Source: Bog-105 sp965277855 (GTDB lineage: Bacteria; Acidobacteriota; Terriglobia; Bryobacterales; Bryobacteraceae). From it: 64,000 nucleotides of DNA. The notes beneath the pieces are model-generated. The model saw nothing but the letters and a program-made list of their open reading frames with translations, ran no database searches and had not been told where the DNA came from. Shown piece after piece: positions 25,932-35,583 of the stretch; the first letter of the stretch is position 1, and every line of letters begins with the position of its first letter. Where the stretch lies: positions 3,906,001 to 3,970,000 of the forward strand of contig OZ255847.1 of assembly GCA_965277855.1 (NCBI GenBank). The letters are read 5' to 3'. The position numbers and the translations under genes were made by a program.

Positions 25932-25943
25932 GCAATCAGGTTT

Positions 25944-28130
25944 TTAGCGCTGCGGAATCGGAGCAGGTTCAGCAACGGGCGTCTGGTCGTCCGTCACTGG
26001 CTGGGCAACCGGCGAGGGCGTTTTCGCAGGACCGGTCACCAACAGTGAGTAGTAACCTGTACCGTCGGTGGCATCATTTCTTGAAACCACCACTTTGTAC
26101 ACTCCGCTTGCGCCTGCGATGATGCTGCGTTGCGCTACGGTGTCTCCCGCGCTATAGCCATAGTCAGTGCCGTCCGGCCCGATGAGCTGGATTAAGGGAA
26201 CGAACGACGTGTTTGTTCCCGTCTCCCTTGCCGTCACCGTGATGCTGTTGCCCTTCACGGCATTGAAACTCCACTGGTCGAGGTCTCCGCGCAGGATGCT
26301 GCCCGTGTAAGTCTGCCCAACATTCATTTGTCCGCCCTGGTCTCCGCTTGGTACGACAAAAGCTGCAGGGGATCGCGCCATGTTCAGCAGATAATTTCCC
26401 ACGCCATCGGCCGAGTCGTTGCGTGAGACGACCACGGTATACGCTCCCGTTGCGTTTGCGGTGATGTGACGCTCCGCCCACAAGTCGCCGGCACTGAAAC
26501 CGAAGTCTGTGCCGTCCGGCCCGACCACTTGAAGCAGCGGCACAAACGCCGTGTTTTTGCCTGCCTCGCTGATGCTCACGGTAACGTCGTCACCCTTATT
26601 GGCATTGAAGCTCCACTCGTCCAGATCGCCGCGCAGAACACTGCCCGCGTAGTTTTGGCCATTATTCATCGCCCCTCCCTGGTCTCCGCTCGGGACGAAA
26701 AACGTCCCGGGTGATTTCTCGAATGTCAGGAAGTACGCTCCGACCCCGTCCGCCGCGTCGTTCCGAGACACCACGACCGTGTACGCTCCGGTGACCCCTG
26801 CGGTAATGTGGCGCTCCGCCGATAGATCTCCCGCGCTATAGCCGTAGTTGGTCCCGTCCGGTCCAATCAGGTGGATCAGCGGTACAAACGGAGTGTTGAC
26901 GCCTTCTTCGCTAACGCTCACCCGGATGTCGTCGTCTTTGTTTGCATTAAAGCTCCACTGGTCTAGATCGCCGCGCAGGACGGTGCCCGAATAACTCTGT
27001 CCGTCCGTCATCGGACCACCCTGGTCGCCGCTCGGGACAACAAATGTAGCCGGCGCCCTTGCCATCGTCAGGAGATAGTGGCCAATACCGTCGGCTGAGT
27101 CGTTTCTCGAAACCACTACCTTATACGTTCCGGTGGTCAGTGCGGTGATATGACGCTGCGCCCACAAGTCTCCCGCGCTGTAGCCGTAATCCGTTCCGTC
27201 CGGCCCGATCAATTGGATCAGCAGCACAAACGCCGTGTTAATGCCTGACTCGCTAGCACTTACTGTAATGTCGTCGCCCTTGTTAGCGCTGAAGCTCCAC
27301 TGGTCCAGGTCACCGCGCAAGATACTGCCGGGGGAATTCTGTCCGTTGTTTAAGACTCCACCCTCGTCGCCCGCTGGAACGACGAACGCATCTGGCGACC
27401 TCGCCATAGTCAGAAGATACTGACCGACACCATCGGCTGAGTCGTTTCTCGAGACCACTACCTTGTAAGATCCGGTAGCCAGTGCCGTAATATGACGTTG
27501 CGCCCATAACTCTCCTGCGCTGTAGCCGTAATCCGTTCCACCAGGCCCGATTAAGTGGATCAGCGGGACAAACGCCGTATTTATTCCTGACTCGCTGATA
27601 CTTACTGTGAGATCGTCGCCTTTGTTGGCGATGAAATTCCACTGATCCAGATCACCGCGTAAGATACTGCCGGGATAGTTCTGCCCATTTACCATCACGC
27701 CGCCCTGATCTCCCTGCGGAACGATATACGGAGCAGGCGCCCTGGCCAGCCTCAACAAATAGTTACCGGTGCCGGCAGCCGAGTCGTTTCTGGAAACAAT
27801 TACTTTGTAGGTTCCCGTCGAGCCTGCGGTGATGTGGCGCACCGCCCACAAATCTCCCGCGCTGTAGCCGTAATTTGTTCCGTCCGCTCCGATCAACTGG
27901 ATCAGAGGCACGAAAGCCGTGTTTGGACCCATTTCACTGGCAGTAACCGTAATATCGTCCCCTTTTATCGCAGAGAACGTCCACGTGTCCTCCTCCGTTC
28001 GACCAGAGATGGACCCCGTCGCATTGCCGCCATTCGTTAGAACGCCCTGCGCCAGCGCGTAGTTTTGGATAAATGGGATGTAGAGAACTACCAACCCGAA
28101 AACGCGCAAAAACCGTAATGTTGTCGCCAT
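25944..28130 (-). CDS. Secreted protein of six PPC-like tandem repeats
   Basis: A 728-residue exported protein. Start at the ATG at 28130, with GGAGGAG nine bases upstream, gives a signal peptide (MATTLRFLRVFGLVVLYIP, cleaved near ALAQ). The mature part is six repeats of about 112 residues, each with NGQxYxGSxLRGDLDQWSF, NKGDDxTVSxSExGxNTAFVPLIxLIGPDGTDYGYSAGDL (bridging two lines of the repeat) and YxVVVSRNDSADGxGxYLL. This is the beta-sandwich pattern of bacterial pre-peptidase C-terminal (PPC) domains. The first repeat is the most divergent; repeats 2-6 are very similar, which suggests recent duplication. A short Pro/Gln-rich tail ends the protein. Divergent from the sigma factor operon. 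Probably an adhesin or matrix protein; no catalytic domain is seen. Confidence 0.83.
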   Translation of the reverse strand: MATTLRFLRVFGLVVLYIPFIQNYALAQGVLTNGGNATGSISGRTEEDTWTFSAIKGDDITVTASEMGPNTAFVPLIQLIGADGTNYGYSAGDLWAVRHITAGSTGTYKVIVSRNDSAAGTGNYLLRLARAPAPYIVPQGDQGGVMVNGQNYPGSILRGDLDQWNFIANKGDDLTVSISESGINTAFVPLIHLIGPGGTDYGYSAGELWAQRHITALATGSYKVVVSRNDSADGVGQYLLTMARSPDAFVVPAGDEGGVLNNGQNSPGSILRGDLDQWSFSANKGDDITVSASESGINTAFVLLIQLIGPDGTDYGYSAGDLWAQRHITALTTGTYKVVVSRNDSADGIGHYLLTMARAPATFVVPSGDQGGPMTDGQSYSGTVLRGDLDQWSFNANKDDDIRVSVSEEGVNTPFVPLIHLIGPDGTNYGYSAGDLSAERHITAGVTGAYTVVVSRNDAADGVGAYFLTFEKSPGTFFVPSGDQGGAMNNGQNYAGSVLRGDLDEWSFNANKGDDVTVSISEAGKNTAFVPLLQVVGPDGTDFGFSAGDLWAERHITANATGAYTVVVSRNDSADGVGNYLLNMARSPAAFVVPSGDQGGQMNVGQTYTGSILRGDLDQWSFNAVKGNSITVTARETGTNTSFVPLIQLIGPDGTDYGYSAGDTVAQRSIIAGASGVYKVVVSRNDATDGTGYYSLLVTGPAKTPSPVAQPVTDDQTPVAEPAPIPQR

Positions 28131-28395
28131 TTCTTTCTCCTCCGAGCTCGTCATAACCACCAACACGATCGGGTCGCGTAAGAACAGAGGCAACTCACTC
28201 TCGCGGCGCAGCGCGCAATAGACGTTCAGCCGCGCTCCAGTTGAGAGATAATGCCGGAACAGGAACGGTTGTTTTCCGCGACCCAGGTAAATGCGCGATC
28301 CTCCGAGAGATCCGCATTCGCCTCACTAAGTAATTCGTAGAAACTGGATCGAAACGGACAGGGGGCGGCAATTTAGTTGCATAACATTTACGGCC

Positions 28396-28941
28396 ATGAC
28401 CAAACCACCGGCACTGCCTGGCAACGACGACTTTTTCTCAGAAGCCTATGAAGAGCTGCGCCGTGTGGCCCGGAGCTTGAACGGTCGCCAGGGCAGCCTT
28501 ACCTGGAACCCGACCGCCGTGGTTAACGAGGTTTACATCCGAATGGCTGAGTCAAAGAGCTTTCACCCCGCTTCTCCCGAGCATCTGAAACACGCCATCA
28601 TCCGCGCCATGAAGTATGTGCTGGTCGAAGCCGCCCGGCGGAAAGCGGCATTGCGTCGCGGCGGCGGCGCCGTACCGCTGCGGCAAGTTTCTTTGGATGA
28701 TAAAGCTGCCCAAACGGCCTGCTGTGACCCCGAGGAAATCCTGAGCGTCGATTTCGCCCTGCATGAGCTGGCGCAGCATGATCAGTTTCAGGCGCGTGTT
28801 TTCGAGTGCCAATTTTTCGGCGGCTTGGAGATCGCTGAAATTGCGACCCTGTTCGGGATTTCAGAGAAAAAGGTGCAGAGAAGTCTGCGTTTCGCGAAAG
28901 CCTTCCTGACGGTGGCTCTTACTAGAGGGGTCACCAAATGA
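28396..28941 (+). CDS. ECF-like RNA polymerase sigma factor
   Basis: A 181-residue sigma-70-like factor of the acidobacterial/planctomycete ECF class (Sigma70_ECF). Region 2 has FSEAYEELRRVARSLN and LTWNPTAVVNEVYIRMAES; region 4 has FECQFFGGLEIAEIATLFGISEKKVQRSLRFAKAFL, a clear HTH. No anti-sigma gene follows; instead the stop overlaps the start of a Ser/Thr kinase-TPR gene by 4 nt (ATGA). In this class, activity is thought to be set by phosphorylation from the partner kinase; that mechanism is established for a few members and is inference here. Confidence 0.9.
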   Translation: MTKPPALPGNDDFFSEAYEELRRVARSLNGRQGSLTWNPTAVVNEVYIRMAESKSFHPASPEHLKHAIIRAMKYVLVEAARRKAALRRGGGAVPLRQVSLDDKAAQTACCDPEEILSVDFALHELAQHDQFQARVFECQFFGGLEIAEIATLFGISEKKVQRSLRFAKAFLTVALTRGVTK

Positions 28942-31535
28942 CTGCTGCCAGGCTCGCGCGCATGGAGGAGATTTTCGAGCAAGTAGCAGATTGCTTACCA
29001 CCCGAGCAGCACAAGTTACTAAGTGACTTATGCGGTGAGGATGACGATCTTAAAGCGGAAATTATGACTTTGCTCGAGGCGGACGCTACCGGTAATCACC
29101 GCATATTACAGCATGACCTTGCCAGCCTGGCGGCCCAGGTACTCGAAGCCGACGACTTACTGGTCCTCCCCTACCGTTTTGGCCGTTACCTGCTTCGAAG
29201 CTATCTCGGTCAGGGCGGTATGGGCCGCGTCTACCTGGCTGAACGCGAAGACCTGGGTGACCGGGTAGCAGTCAAGTTTCTACAGGATGCCTGGACTTCA
29301 CCGGGCCGCCGTCAGCGCTTCACGCAGGAACAGCGCCTGCTCGCCGCTCTGAATCACCCTCGCATTGCCCGGCTTTACGACGCCGGCGTGGAACAGGGAA
29401 TGCCCTGGTTCGCGATGGAATATGTGGATGGTATTCCCATCAATCAATACTGCCGGGCGAGAAATCTGCCGTTAGAAGATCGCCTGACACTCCTCCGCTC
29501 CGCCTGTGAAGCGGTTGCCTATGCGCACCGCAACCTCACCGTGCACTTGGATTTGAAACCTTCGAACATTCTGGTTACCCCCAGCGGCGACGTGAAGCTG
29601 CTTGACTTCGGCATCGCCAGAAATCTTGATCGAGAGGGCGGCGAGGCTGAGAAAACAAAAACATCGTTGCGCCTGTTCTCGCTGAATTATGCTGCGCCGG
29701 AGCAGATTCGAGGTGAGGTTCTCGACGTTCAGACCGACATTCACGGCTTGGGGCTGATCGCCTATGAGCTGCTCACCGGCTCGACTCCGGCCGACCTGAC
29801 CAACGCGAGCGCGGCGGAACTCCTCCGCTATACCGAGGAAGACGTTGAACGGCCCTCCGTAGCCGTTCGTAAAAGCGAAACACTGGCTGTGCGGGCATCG
29901 AAAGCGGCCTGGACCGACCTCGACGTCCTGTGCCTCACCGCTCTTCACAGAGACCGGCGACGTCGCTATCCGACAGCCGAAGCTCTGATCCGGGATCTGG
30001 ATCACTTTGAAAAGAATGAACCGCTCGAGGCGCGTACCGACAATCTTCGATATCGAGTTACTAAGTTCGCGGCACGTAATCGCGGCCGGATTTTCGCGGT
30101 CGCTGCTGTTCTGCTGGCGCTGATCGCTCTCAGTTTGTTCTTTACGGTCCGTCTGGTGCGAGCGCGCGATCAGGCACTGGCCTCTGATTCCCGCACCCAG
30201 CGCATCGATCGTTTTATGCTGAATCTCTTTGCCGGGGATGATAGCGTGGCAGGTCCGGCCGCTGACTTGCGCGTGGTGGATCTCCTAGACCGCGGCGTCG
30301 CGCAGTCGAAAAGTCTCCAGGCCGAACCAGTCGTGCAAGCTCAACTGCACTATACCCTCGGAGCCCTCTATCACAAGCTGGGACATCTCGACCGCGCCGA
30401 GCCTTTACTGCGTTCCGCCTCGAGGGAACAGGCCACGCTGCTCGGTTTACAGAATTCAGAAACCATGAAAAGCCAGCTCGCTCTGGCCGACGTTCTCTCC
30501 GATAATTCGGCGTCCCAGGAAGCGGAGCGCCTGGTGCGCGAAGTTCTCGAAAGGGCTAAACAGGGCGCAAACGACCGGGATATCGCCGCTGCGCAGCTGG
30601 AACTCGGCGCAGTGTTGAGCGGAAGGGGAGACTACCATCAGGCGATCCCCGTTTTGCAGGAAGCAGCGAATGCACTGGGCAAGCGGGCCGAAGACGCGGA
30701 ACTGTTATCTGAGGCTTTGGGCTACTTGGTCGTGTCGCATTACTACCTCGGCCAGGTGAACGCGGCCGACGAGGTGAATCAGCGCGCGTTGTCGCTCGAT
30801 ACACACTTGTTTGGGCCGACTCATCCTTATATCGGGGTTGACCTTCAGAATCTCGGCGATATCCAGCTGGATCGTGCCCAATATCCGGCAGCGGAACAAA
30901 CTTTCCGGCGGGTTGTGGCCATTTACCGGGCCTGGTATGGCCCGCTTCACCCGAAAACGGCTAACGGTCTCCTCATGCTGGGAAGATCTCTCAGCTACGA
31001 GAAACAGTTCAACCAGGCGGCGGCGCTATACGACCAGGCGCTCCAGGCAGCTAAGTCTTCGCGCGGCATTGAGAGTGTGCCGTATGCCCTGGCTTTGAAT
31101 ATGATTGGCGATCTGGACAGGGATCGAAACCAATTAGACCGCGCAGAGAATAACTTCATGCAAGCAAAGGAGGTCTTTAAGAAAATGCTCGGCGAGCATC
31201 ATGAGCTTTATGGCCTCGAATTGTCTAATCTCGGCTCCGTCTATCTCGCCGAAAAACAGTGGCAGCAGGCCGAAAGAATCTTACGACGAGCGGTTGACAC
31301 TTTACTGAAGGCAGTTCCGGATCAGCTGTATACCGGAATCGCGCAGGTCAGGCTGGGCGCCGCACTAGCCGGCCAAAAACGGTATGCAGAGGCGGAGAGC
31401 GAAGCGCTCGCCGGAAACAACACTCTTCGAAAGCAGTTGGTTCCAGCTACCGTCGAAGTCCAGACCGCTCGAAAAGAACTCTACAGCATCTATCTGGCGG
31501 AGAACCAGCCCGCCAAGGCCAACCAATTTCGCTAA
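28938..31535 (+). CDS. Membrane Ser/Thr protein kinase with C-terminal TPR repeats
   Basis: An 865-residue Hanks-type kinase. The kinase domain (about 90-370) has the glycine loop YLGQGGMGRVYLAE, VAVKFL with the ATP lysine, the catalytic loop HLDLKPSNILV, DFGIARNL and YAAPEQIRG. The usual HRD arginine is a leucine, so it is a non-RD kinase. One membrane helix follows (IFAVAAVLLALIALSLFFTV, about 378-400) and then about 450 residues of TPR repeats (for example HYTLGALYHKLGHLDRAEPLL, YNLGDIQLDRAQYPAAEQTF), outside the membrane if the kinase is cytoplasmic. It is translationally coupled to the sigma factor, a sigma/kinase switch typical of Acidobacteria. Confidence 0.92.
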   Translation: MTAARLARMEEIFEQVADCLPPEQHKLLSDLCGEDDDLKAEIMTLLEADATGNHRILQHDLASLAAQVLEADDLLVLPYRFGRYLLRSYLGQGGMGRVYLAEREDLGDRVAVKFLQDAWTSPGRRQRFTQEQRLLAALNHPRIARLYDAGVEQGMPWFAMEYVDGIPINQYCRARNLPLEDRLTLLRSACEAVAYAHRNLTVHLDLKPSNILVTPSGDVKLLDFGIARNLDREGGEAEKTKTSLRLFSLNYAAPEQIRGEVLDVQTDIHGLGLIAYELLTGSTPADLTNASAAELLRYTEEDVERPSVAVRKSETLAVRASKAAWTDLDVLCLTALHRDRRRRYPTAEALIRDLDHFEKNEPLEARTDNLRYRVTKFAARNRGRIFAVAAVLLALIALSLFFTVRLVRARDQALASDSRTQRIDRFMLNLFAGDDSVAGPAADLRVVDLLDRGVAQSKSLQAEPVVQAQLHYTLGALYHKLGHLDRAEPLLRSASREQATLLGLQNSETMKSQLALADVLSDNSASQEAERLVREVLERAKQGANDRDIAAAQLELGAVLSGRGDYHQAIPVLQEAANALGKRAEDAELLSEALGYLVVSHYYLGQVNAADEVNQRALSLDTHLFGPTHPYIGVDLQNLGDIQLDRAQYPAAEQTFRRVVAIYRAWYGPLHPKTANGLLMLGRSLSYEKQFNQAAALYDQALQAAKSSRGIESVPYALALNMIGDLDRDRNQLDRAENNFMQAKEVFKKMLGEHHELYGLELSNLGSVYLAEKQWQQAERILRRAVDTLLKAVPDQLYTGIAQVRLGAALAGQKRYAEAESEALAGNNTLRKQLVPATVEVQTARKELYSIYLAENQPAKANQFR

Positions 31536-31556
31536 GTTCCAATACACTTGGAGAGA

Positions 31557-31721
31557 ATGTCTACGCCCATCTACTTCGTCGGTTACGCGGTTATCATCCT
31601 TGGACTTGCGTTGGGAGCATACTATCTTCACGTACCGACTCGCTGGATTGTGGTGGGCATCATTATTCTCGCAGGAATGGGGTTGACCGGCTTTGCCAAA
31701 TCCCGACAGCGCGGGCAATGA
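31557..31721 (+). CDS. 54-residue membrane protein
   Basis: A short frame from the ATG at 31557, with GGAG four bases upstream, to a TGA at 31719-31721. Two hydrophobic helices (YFVGYAVIILGLALGAYYL and WIVVGIIILAGMGLTGF) are joined by HVPTR, and a basic tail follows (AKSRQRGQ). The in-frame hydrophobic pattern, SD and its position 21 bases after the kinase stop support a real gene in the sigma/kinase unit. No family recognised. Confidence 0.65.
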   Translation: MSTPIYFVGYAVIILGLALGAYYLHVPTRWIVVGIIILAGMGLTGFAKSRQRGQ

Positions 31722-31844
31722 CTTGCAGATCCCCAAAACCCACTAGTCCGCCTCGACCCTCTTACCTCACCCGTTCGCTTGTGTCGTTCCTTCCGTTGCG
31801 ATATTGTTAGATCCACTCGACCCTACGTTGAGGAGGCCCTAAAC

Positions 31845-34319
31845 TTGTCTTGTCTCTCCGCTCTAACCGCGGTCGCCCTGTTTCTAGCGCCCGCCAACCT
31901 GTTAAGTGCTCAAGCTCCGCCGCAAGCGGGCGGCGAAGCCAACCTGGTTCTGCCCAACCTGGCGCAAGCCACTTTCTTTAACGGCGCTATAAATGGACGA
32001 TCGCTCCTGATTTATGGCCTTTTTATCGCGGCGCTCGGTCTCGTCTTCGGCCTCGTCATTTACCGCCAGCTGAAAGCGGCCGCCGTTCATCGCTCTATGC
32101 TCGAGATCTCCGAACTGATCTACGAAACCTGCAAAACCTATCTAGTTACCCAGATAAAGTTCCTCGTCGTCCTCGAAATCTTCATCGGCGCGATCATCAT
32201 CTTTTATTTTGGCCTTTTGCAGCACTTTGAAGCTTTTAAAGTTCTAATCATTCTCGGGTTCAGCATCATCGGCATTTGCGGGAGTTCTGGGGTCGCCTGG
32301 TTCGGCATCCGCGTCAACACCTTCGCGAATTCGCGTACCGCCTTTGCCAGCCTGCGCGGCAAACCATACCCGTGCTACGACATTCCGCTGAAAGCCGGCA
32401 TGAGCATCGGCATGCTTTTGATCAGTGTCGAGCTGCTCATCATGCTTTTCATCCTGCTCTTCGTTCCGCGCGACTACGCTGGGCCCTGCTTTATCGGCTT
32501 TGCTATCGGTGAATCGCTCGGCGCGGCGGCCTTGCGGGTGGCCGGCGGCATCTTCACCAAAATTGCCGACATCGGCGCAGACCTAATGAAGATTGTCTTC
32601 AAGATCAAGGAAGACGATGCCCGCAACCCCGGCGTGATCGCCGACTGCACCGGCGACAATGCCGGCGATTCGGTCGGCCCCAGTGCCGATGGTTTCGAAA
32701 CTTATGGCGTCACCGGCGTCGCTCTCATCTCCTTCATCGTCCTGGCCGTCAGCAGTTCTATCGTACAGAGTCAGCTGCTCGTCTGGATCTTCGCCATGCG
32801 CGTCATGATGGTCGTCTCGTCCGGTCTCTCTTACTTGCTGAACGCCGCCTGGGCCAAGAGCAAATACGCGCAAGCCAATGAGATGAATTTCGAGACACCG
32901 CTCACTTCGCTCGTGTGGCTCACGTCACTCGTCTCGATCGCGGCTACTTATGTCGTGTCGTACCTGATGATTCCTGATCTCCAGGGCGACTCGAGTCTCT
33001 GGTGGAAGCTTTCGACAGTCATCACTTGCGGCACCCTGGCTGGAGCTGTCATCCCGGAACTGGTAAAGGTCTTTACCTCGACCGAGTCTACCCATGTCCG
33101 CGAAATCGTAGCTTCCTCGCGCGAAGGCGGCGCTTCGCTCAACATCTTGTCGGGCCTGGTCGCCGGCAACATGAGCGCCTACTGGCTGGGCCTGGCCATT
33201 CTGCTGCTGATGGGCGTCGCATATGGTGTGAGCACGCTCGGCCTCGATAACCTGATGGCCGCTCCGTCCGTCTTCGCTTTCGGTCTGGTTGCCTTCGGCT
33301 TCCTGGGCATGGGACCCGTTACGATCGCAGTCGATTCCTACGGGCCTGTTACCGACAACGCTCAATCTGTCTACGAACTCTCCACGATCGAGCAGATTCC
33401 CGGTATCGAAGCCGAGCTCAAGCGCGACTATGGTTTCGAAGTAAACTTCGAGCGGGCCAAAGATAATCTCGAAGAAAACGACGGCGCGGGTAATACTTTC
33501 AAAGCCACTGCCAAACCGGTCCTAATTGGAACGGCCGTGGTCGGCGTCACCACGCTGATCTTTTCGATCATTATGGCTCTCACGAACGGCCTGCAGCCCG
33601 ACCTGCTCTCCAATCTTTCCATCCTGCATCCGCCATTTTTGCTGGGCCTGATTGCGGGCGGTTCGGTAATCTTCTGGTTTACGGGCGCTTCCATCCAGGC
33701 CGTCACTACCGGTGCTTATCGGGCCGTCGAATTTATTAAAGCGAACATCCAGCTGGAGGGCGTTACGCGCGCTTCGACCGCCGATAGCAAGAAGGTGGTT
33801 GAAATCTGCACCCGCTATGCGCAGCGCGGCATGTTCAACATCTTCCTCACGGTCTTCTTTGTCACGCTCGCCTTCGCCTTCGTCGAGCCTTACTTCTTCA
33901 TCGGCTATCTCATATCGATCGCGCTCTTTGGCCTCTATCAAGCTATCTTCATGGCTAATGCGGGAGGCGCCTGGGACAACGCTAAGAAGGTTGTCGAAAC
34001 AGAATTGAAGCAGAAGGGAACTGACCTCCACGCCGCTACCGTGGTGGGCGATACGGTGGGCGACCCTTTCAAAGACACCTCTTCTGTCGCTCTGAATCCC
34101 ATCATCAAATTCACCACTCTGTTCGGTCTGCTGGCGGTTGAACTCGCGGTCTCGCTCACCGCCGAGCACGGCCCCGCCATCGGTCACATCCTGGCGGTGG
34201 TTTTCTTATTGACCTCCATGTACTTCGTCTGGCGCTCCTTCTACCGCATGCGCATCGGTGGCAGCAATGAAGTGATCGTTGAAGAGCCCGCAACCAGGTC
34301 CGCCGTCTCGGCGCGCTAA
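31845..34319 (+). CDS. hppA: Membrane-bound proton-translocating pyrophosphatase
   Basis: An 824-residue, about 16-helix pump that couples PPi hydrolysis to H+ export. Substrate-site motifs are DIGADLMKIVFKIKEDDARNP with DCTGDNAGDSVG and, near the end, GDTVGDPFKDTSS. The segment GNTFKATAKP has lysine where K+-dependent pumps have alanine, so this should be a K+-independent H+ pump (inference from family rules). The Thr of the canonical GNTT is Phe here. The start is a TTG at 31845 with AGGAGG eight bases upstream; it begins a signal-like helix MSCLSALTAVALFLAP. Longer than average because of this exported N-terminus. Confidence 0.94.
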   Translation: MSCLSALTAVALFLAPANLLSAQAPPQAGGEANLVLPNLAQATFFNGAINGRSLLIYGLFIAALGLVFGLVIYRQLKAAAVHRSMLEISELIYETCKTYLVTQIKFLVVLEIFIGAIIIFYFGLLQHFEAFKVLIILGFSIIGICGSSGVAWFGIRVNTFANSRTAFASLRGKPYPCYDIPLKAGMSIGMLLISVELLIMLFILLFVPRDYAGPCFIGFAIGESLGAAALRVAGGIFTKIADIGADLMKIVFKIKEDDARNPGVIADCTGDNAGDSVGPSADGFETYGVTGVALISFIVLAVSSSIVQSQLLVWIFAMRVMMVVSSGLSYLLNAAWAKSKYAQANEMNFETPLTSLVWLTSLVSIAATYVVSYLMIPDLQGDSSLWWKLSTVITCGTLAGAVIPELVKVFTSTESTHVREIVASSREGGASLNILSGLVAGNMSAYWLGLAILLLMGVAYGVSTLGLDNLMAAPSVFAFGLVAFGFLGMGPVTIAVDSYGPVTDNAQSVYELSTIEQIPGIEAELKRDYGFEVNFERAKDNLEENDGAGNTFKATAKPVLIGTAVVGVTTLIFSIIMALTNGLQPDLLSNLSILHPPFLLGLIAGGSVIFWFTGASIQAVTTGAYRAVEFIKANIQLEGVTRASTADSKKVVEICTRYAQRGMFNIFLTVFFVTLAFAFVEPYFFIGYLISIALFGLYQAIFMANAGGAWDNAKKVVETELKQKGTDLHAATVVGDTVGDPFKDTSSVALNPIIKFTTLFGLLAVELAVSLTAEHGPAIGHILAVVFLLTSMYFVWRSFYRMRIGGSNEVIVEEPATRSAVSAR

Positions 34320-34340
34320 TCCTGGCGCCAGAATAATGTC

Positions 34341-34844
34341 ATGGCCACTGCTACCCAAAACCTCACGTTCGAGGAGTTCGAGAAGCAATTCGGCCATCGC
34401 GAACGCACCTACGAGTTCTGGTATGGGGAGGCTATTCCCAAAGGCATGCCCACGTGGGTTCATGGACTGTTGCAGCAAATTATCAGCGGTTTGCTGCTCC
34501 AAGCGGGTTTTATTGCTGCCGCTTTTGAAGTGGAGCTTCGCATCGAATCCGGCGTACGCCCAAAGCCGGACGTAATTGGCAGCAAGACTAAGTTGTCCGG
34601 CCGTTATCCGTCCTCGGGTCTGGACGTAGTGATTGAGATTCTCTCCGAAGACGACAAATACGCGCAAGTGCAGAAAAACTGCCGCAAATATCAGGAATGG
34701 GGATTCGGCCAGATCTACCTCGTGGACCCTTCAGATCGCTCTGTGCTCGAATGGCGAGACGGGGCGCAGAATCCTGTTGCCTCCATGGCCGGCATTCCCG
34801 TCGAGCGAATCTGGCAGAAATTGGATCTTCAGTATGAAGAATGA
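34341..34844 (+). CDS. Uma2-family putative endonuclease (DUF820)
   Basis: A 167-residue PD-(D/E)XK-fold protein. FEEFEKQFGHRERTYEFWYGE is the family N-terminus, and the nuclease core is RPKPDVIG followed by LDVVIEILSEDD and YAQVQKNCRKYQEWGFGQIYLVDP. Uma2 proteins are very numerous in cyanobacteria and Acidobacteria and their target is unknown. It starts 21 bases after hppA on the same strand and could be co-transcribed, without obvious functional link. Confidence 0.87.
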   Translation: MATATQNLTFEEFEKQFGHRERTYEFWYGEAIPKGMPTWVHGLLQQIISGLLLQAGFIAAAFEVELRIESGVRPKPDVIGSKTKLSGRYPSSGLDVVIEILSEDDKYAQVQKNCRKYQEWGFGQIYLVDPSDRSVLEWRDGAQNPVASMAGIPVERIWQKLDLQYEE

Positions 34845-34858
34845 ATCTCCGGCCAGGA

Positions 34859-35440
34859 TTACGAGCTTTGTGTTCGTTGCCGTTGCTGGTAGGCTGCGAC
34901 CTTCACTTTGTTGCCGCAGAGATTCATACTGCACCAGCGGCGTGATCCCTTTTTGCTTACGTCGTGAAAGTGGAGAACACAGCTCTCGCACTTGCGCAGC
35001 CGCTCCGGCGGCACTTCCGTAAAAAGCGCTAACGTGTGAGCCGCGAGTAGCGCCCACAAATTATCGGGCATTGACGATCCGAAGACCGGTTCCTGTTCGA
35101 GCCTGCCTTTCCTCAGTCCGATGGACGACCGCACAGGGTGGGCCTGCAACAGCTTGTTCAACTCCGCCAGGAAGTTAGCTCCCGGCATCTTTCCGCCCTC
35201 GAACTTAAGGACCGCCGCCCTGAGATGCTCGCGGAAGGCAAGTAGTTCTCGTAAGAACGCGTCTGCCTCGTGCGAGCCGCGCCACGTGTGCAGCGCTGCC
35301 TTCAGCCTGGGGGATGTCACCAGGCCCGACGCAAGGAACCAGCGTTCCAAGGCTGCTGTGTCGGGCAGCAACTCGATTTGCGCGCCGTCACTCACGGGCG
35401 CGGTATTCAGCAGGTCCAAGGCCGGCTGGTTGCCCACCAT
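34859..35440 (-). CDS. CGNR zinc-finger (ABATE) transcription regulator
   Basis: A 193-residue protein with an N-terminal ABATE domain (NQPALDLLNTAP) and a C-terminal CGNR zinc finger: CESCVLHFHDVSKKGSRRWCSMNLCGNK, four cysteines and the CGNR-like end. Such regulators lie beside and divergent from the genes they control. Here the divergent neighbour is the decayed alpha/beta hydrolase, so the regulator may have lost its target. The frame stays open upstream of the ATG at 35440 (a further TQDWVDGFL), but no standard start codon lies there, so the ATG was kept. Confidence 0.85.
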   Translation of the reverse strand: MVGNQPALDLLNTAPVSDGAQIELLPDTAALERWFLASGLVTSPRLKAALHTWRGSHEADAFLRELLAFREHLRAAVLKFEGGKMPGANFLAELNKLLQAHPVRSSIGLRKGRLEQEPVFGSSMPDNLWALLAAHTLALFTEVPPERLRKCESCVLHFHDVSKKGSRRWCSMNLCGNKVKVAAYQQRQRTQSS

Positions 35441-35583
35441 GAGGAAGCCGTCGACCCAGTCCTGTGTCTCAATCGCCGTTTGGGAACTAATTCGCCTATT
35501 CTCTCAAAAAAAGCCTAACACTATTGTTGCGACTTTTAGCGGTGTCTACCACTCTTACCTAGCGGAGATTGCAAACCTGCCCT

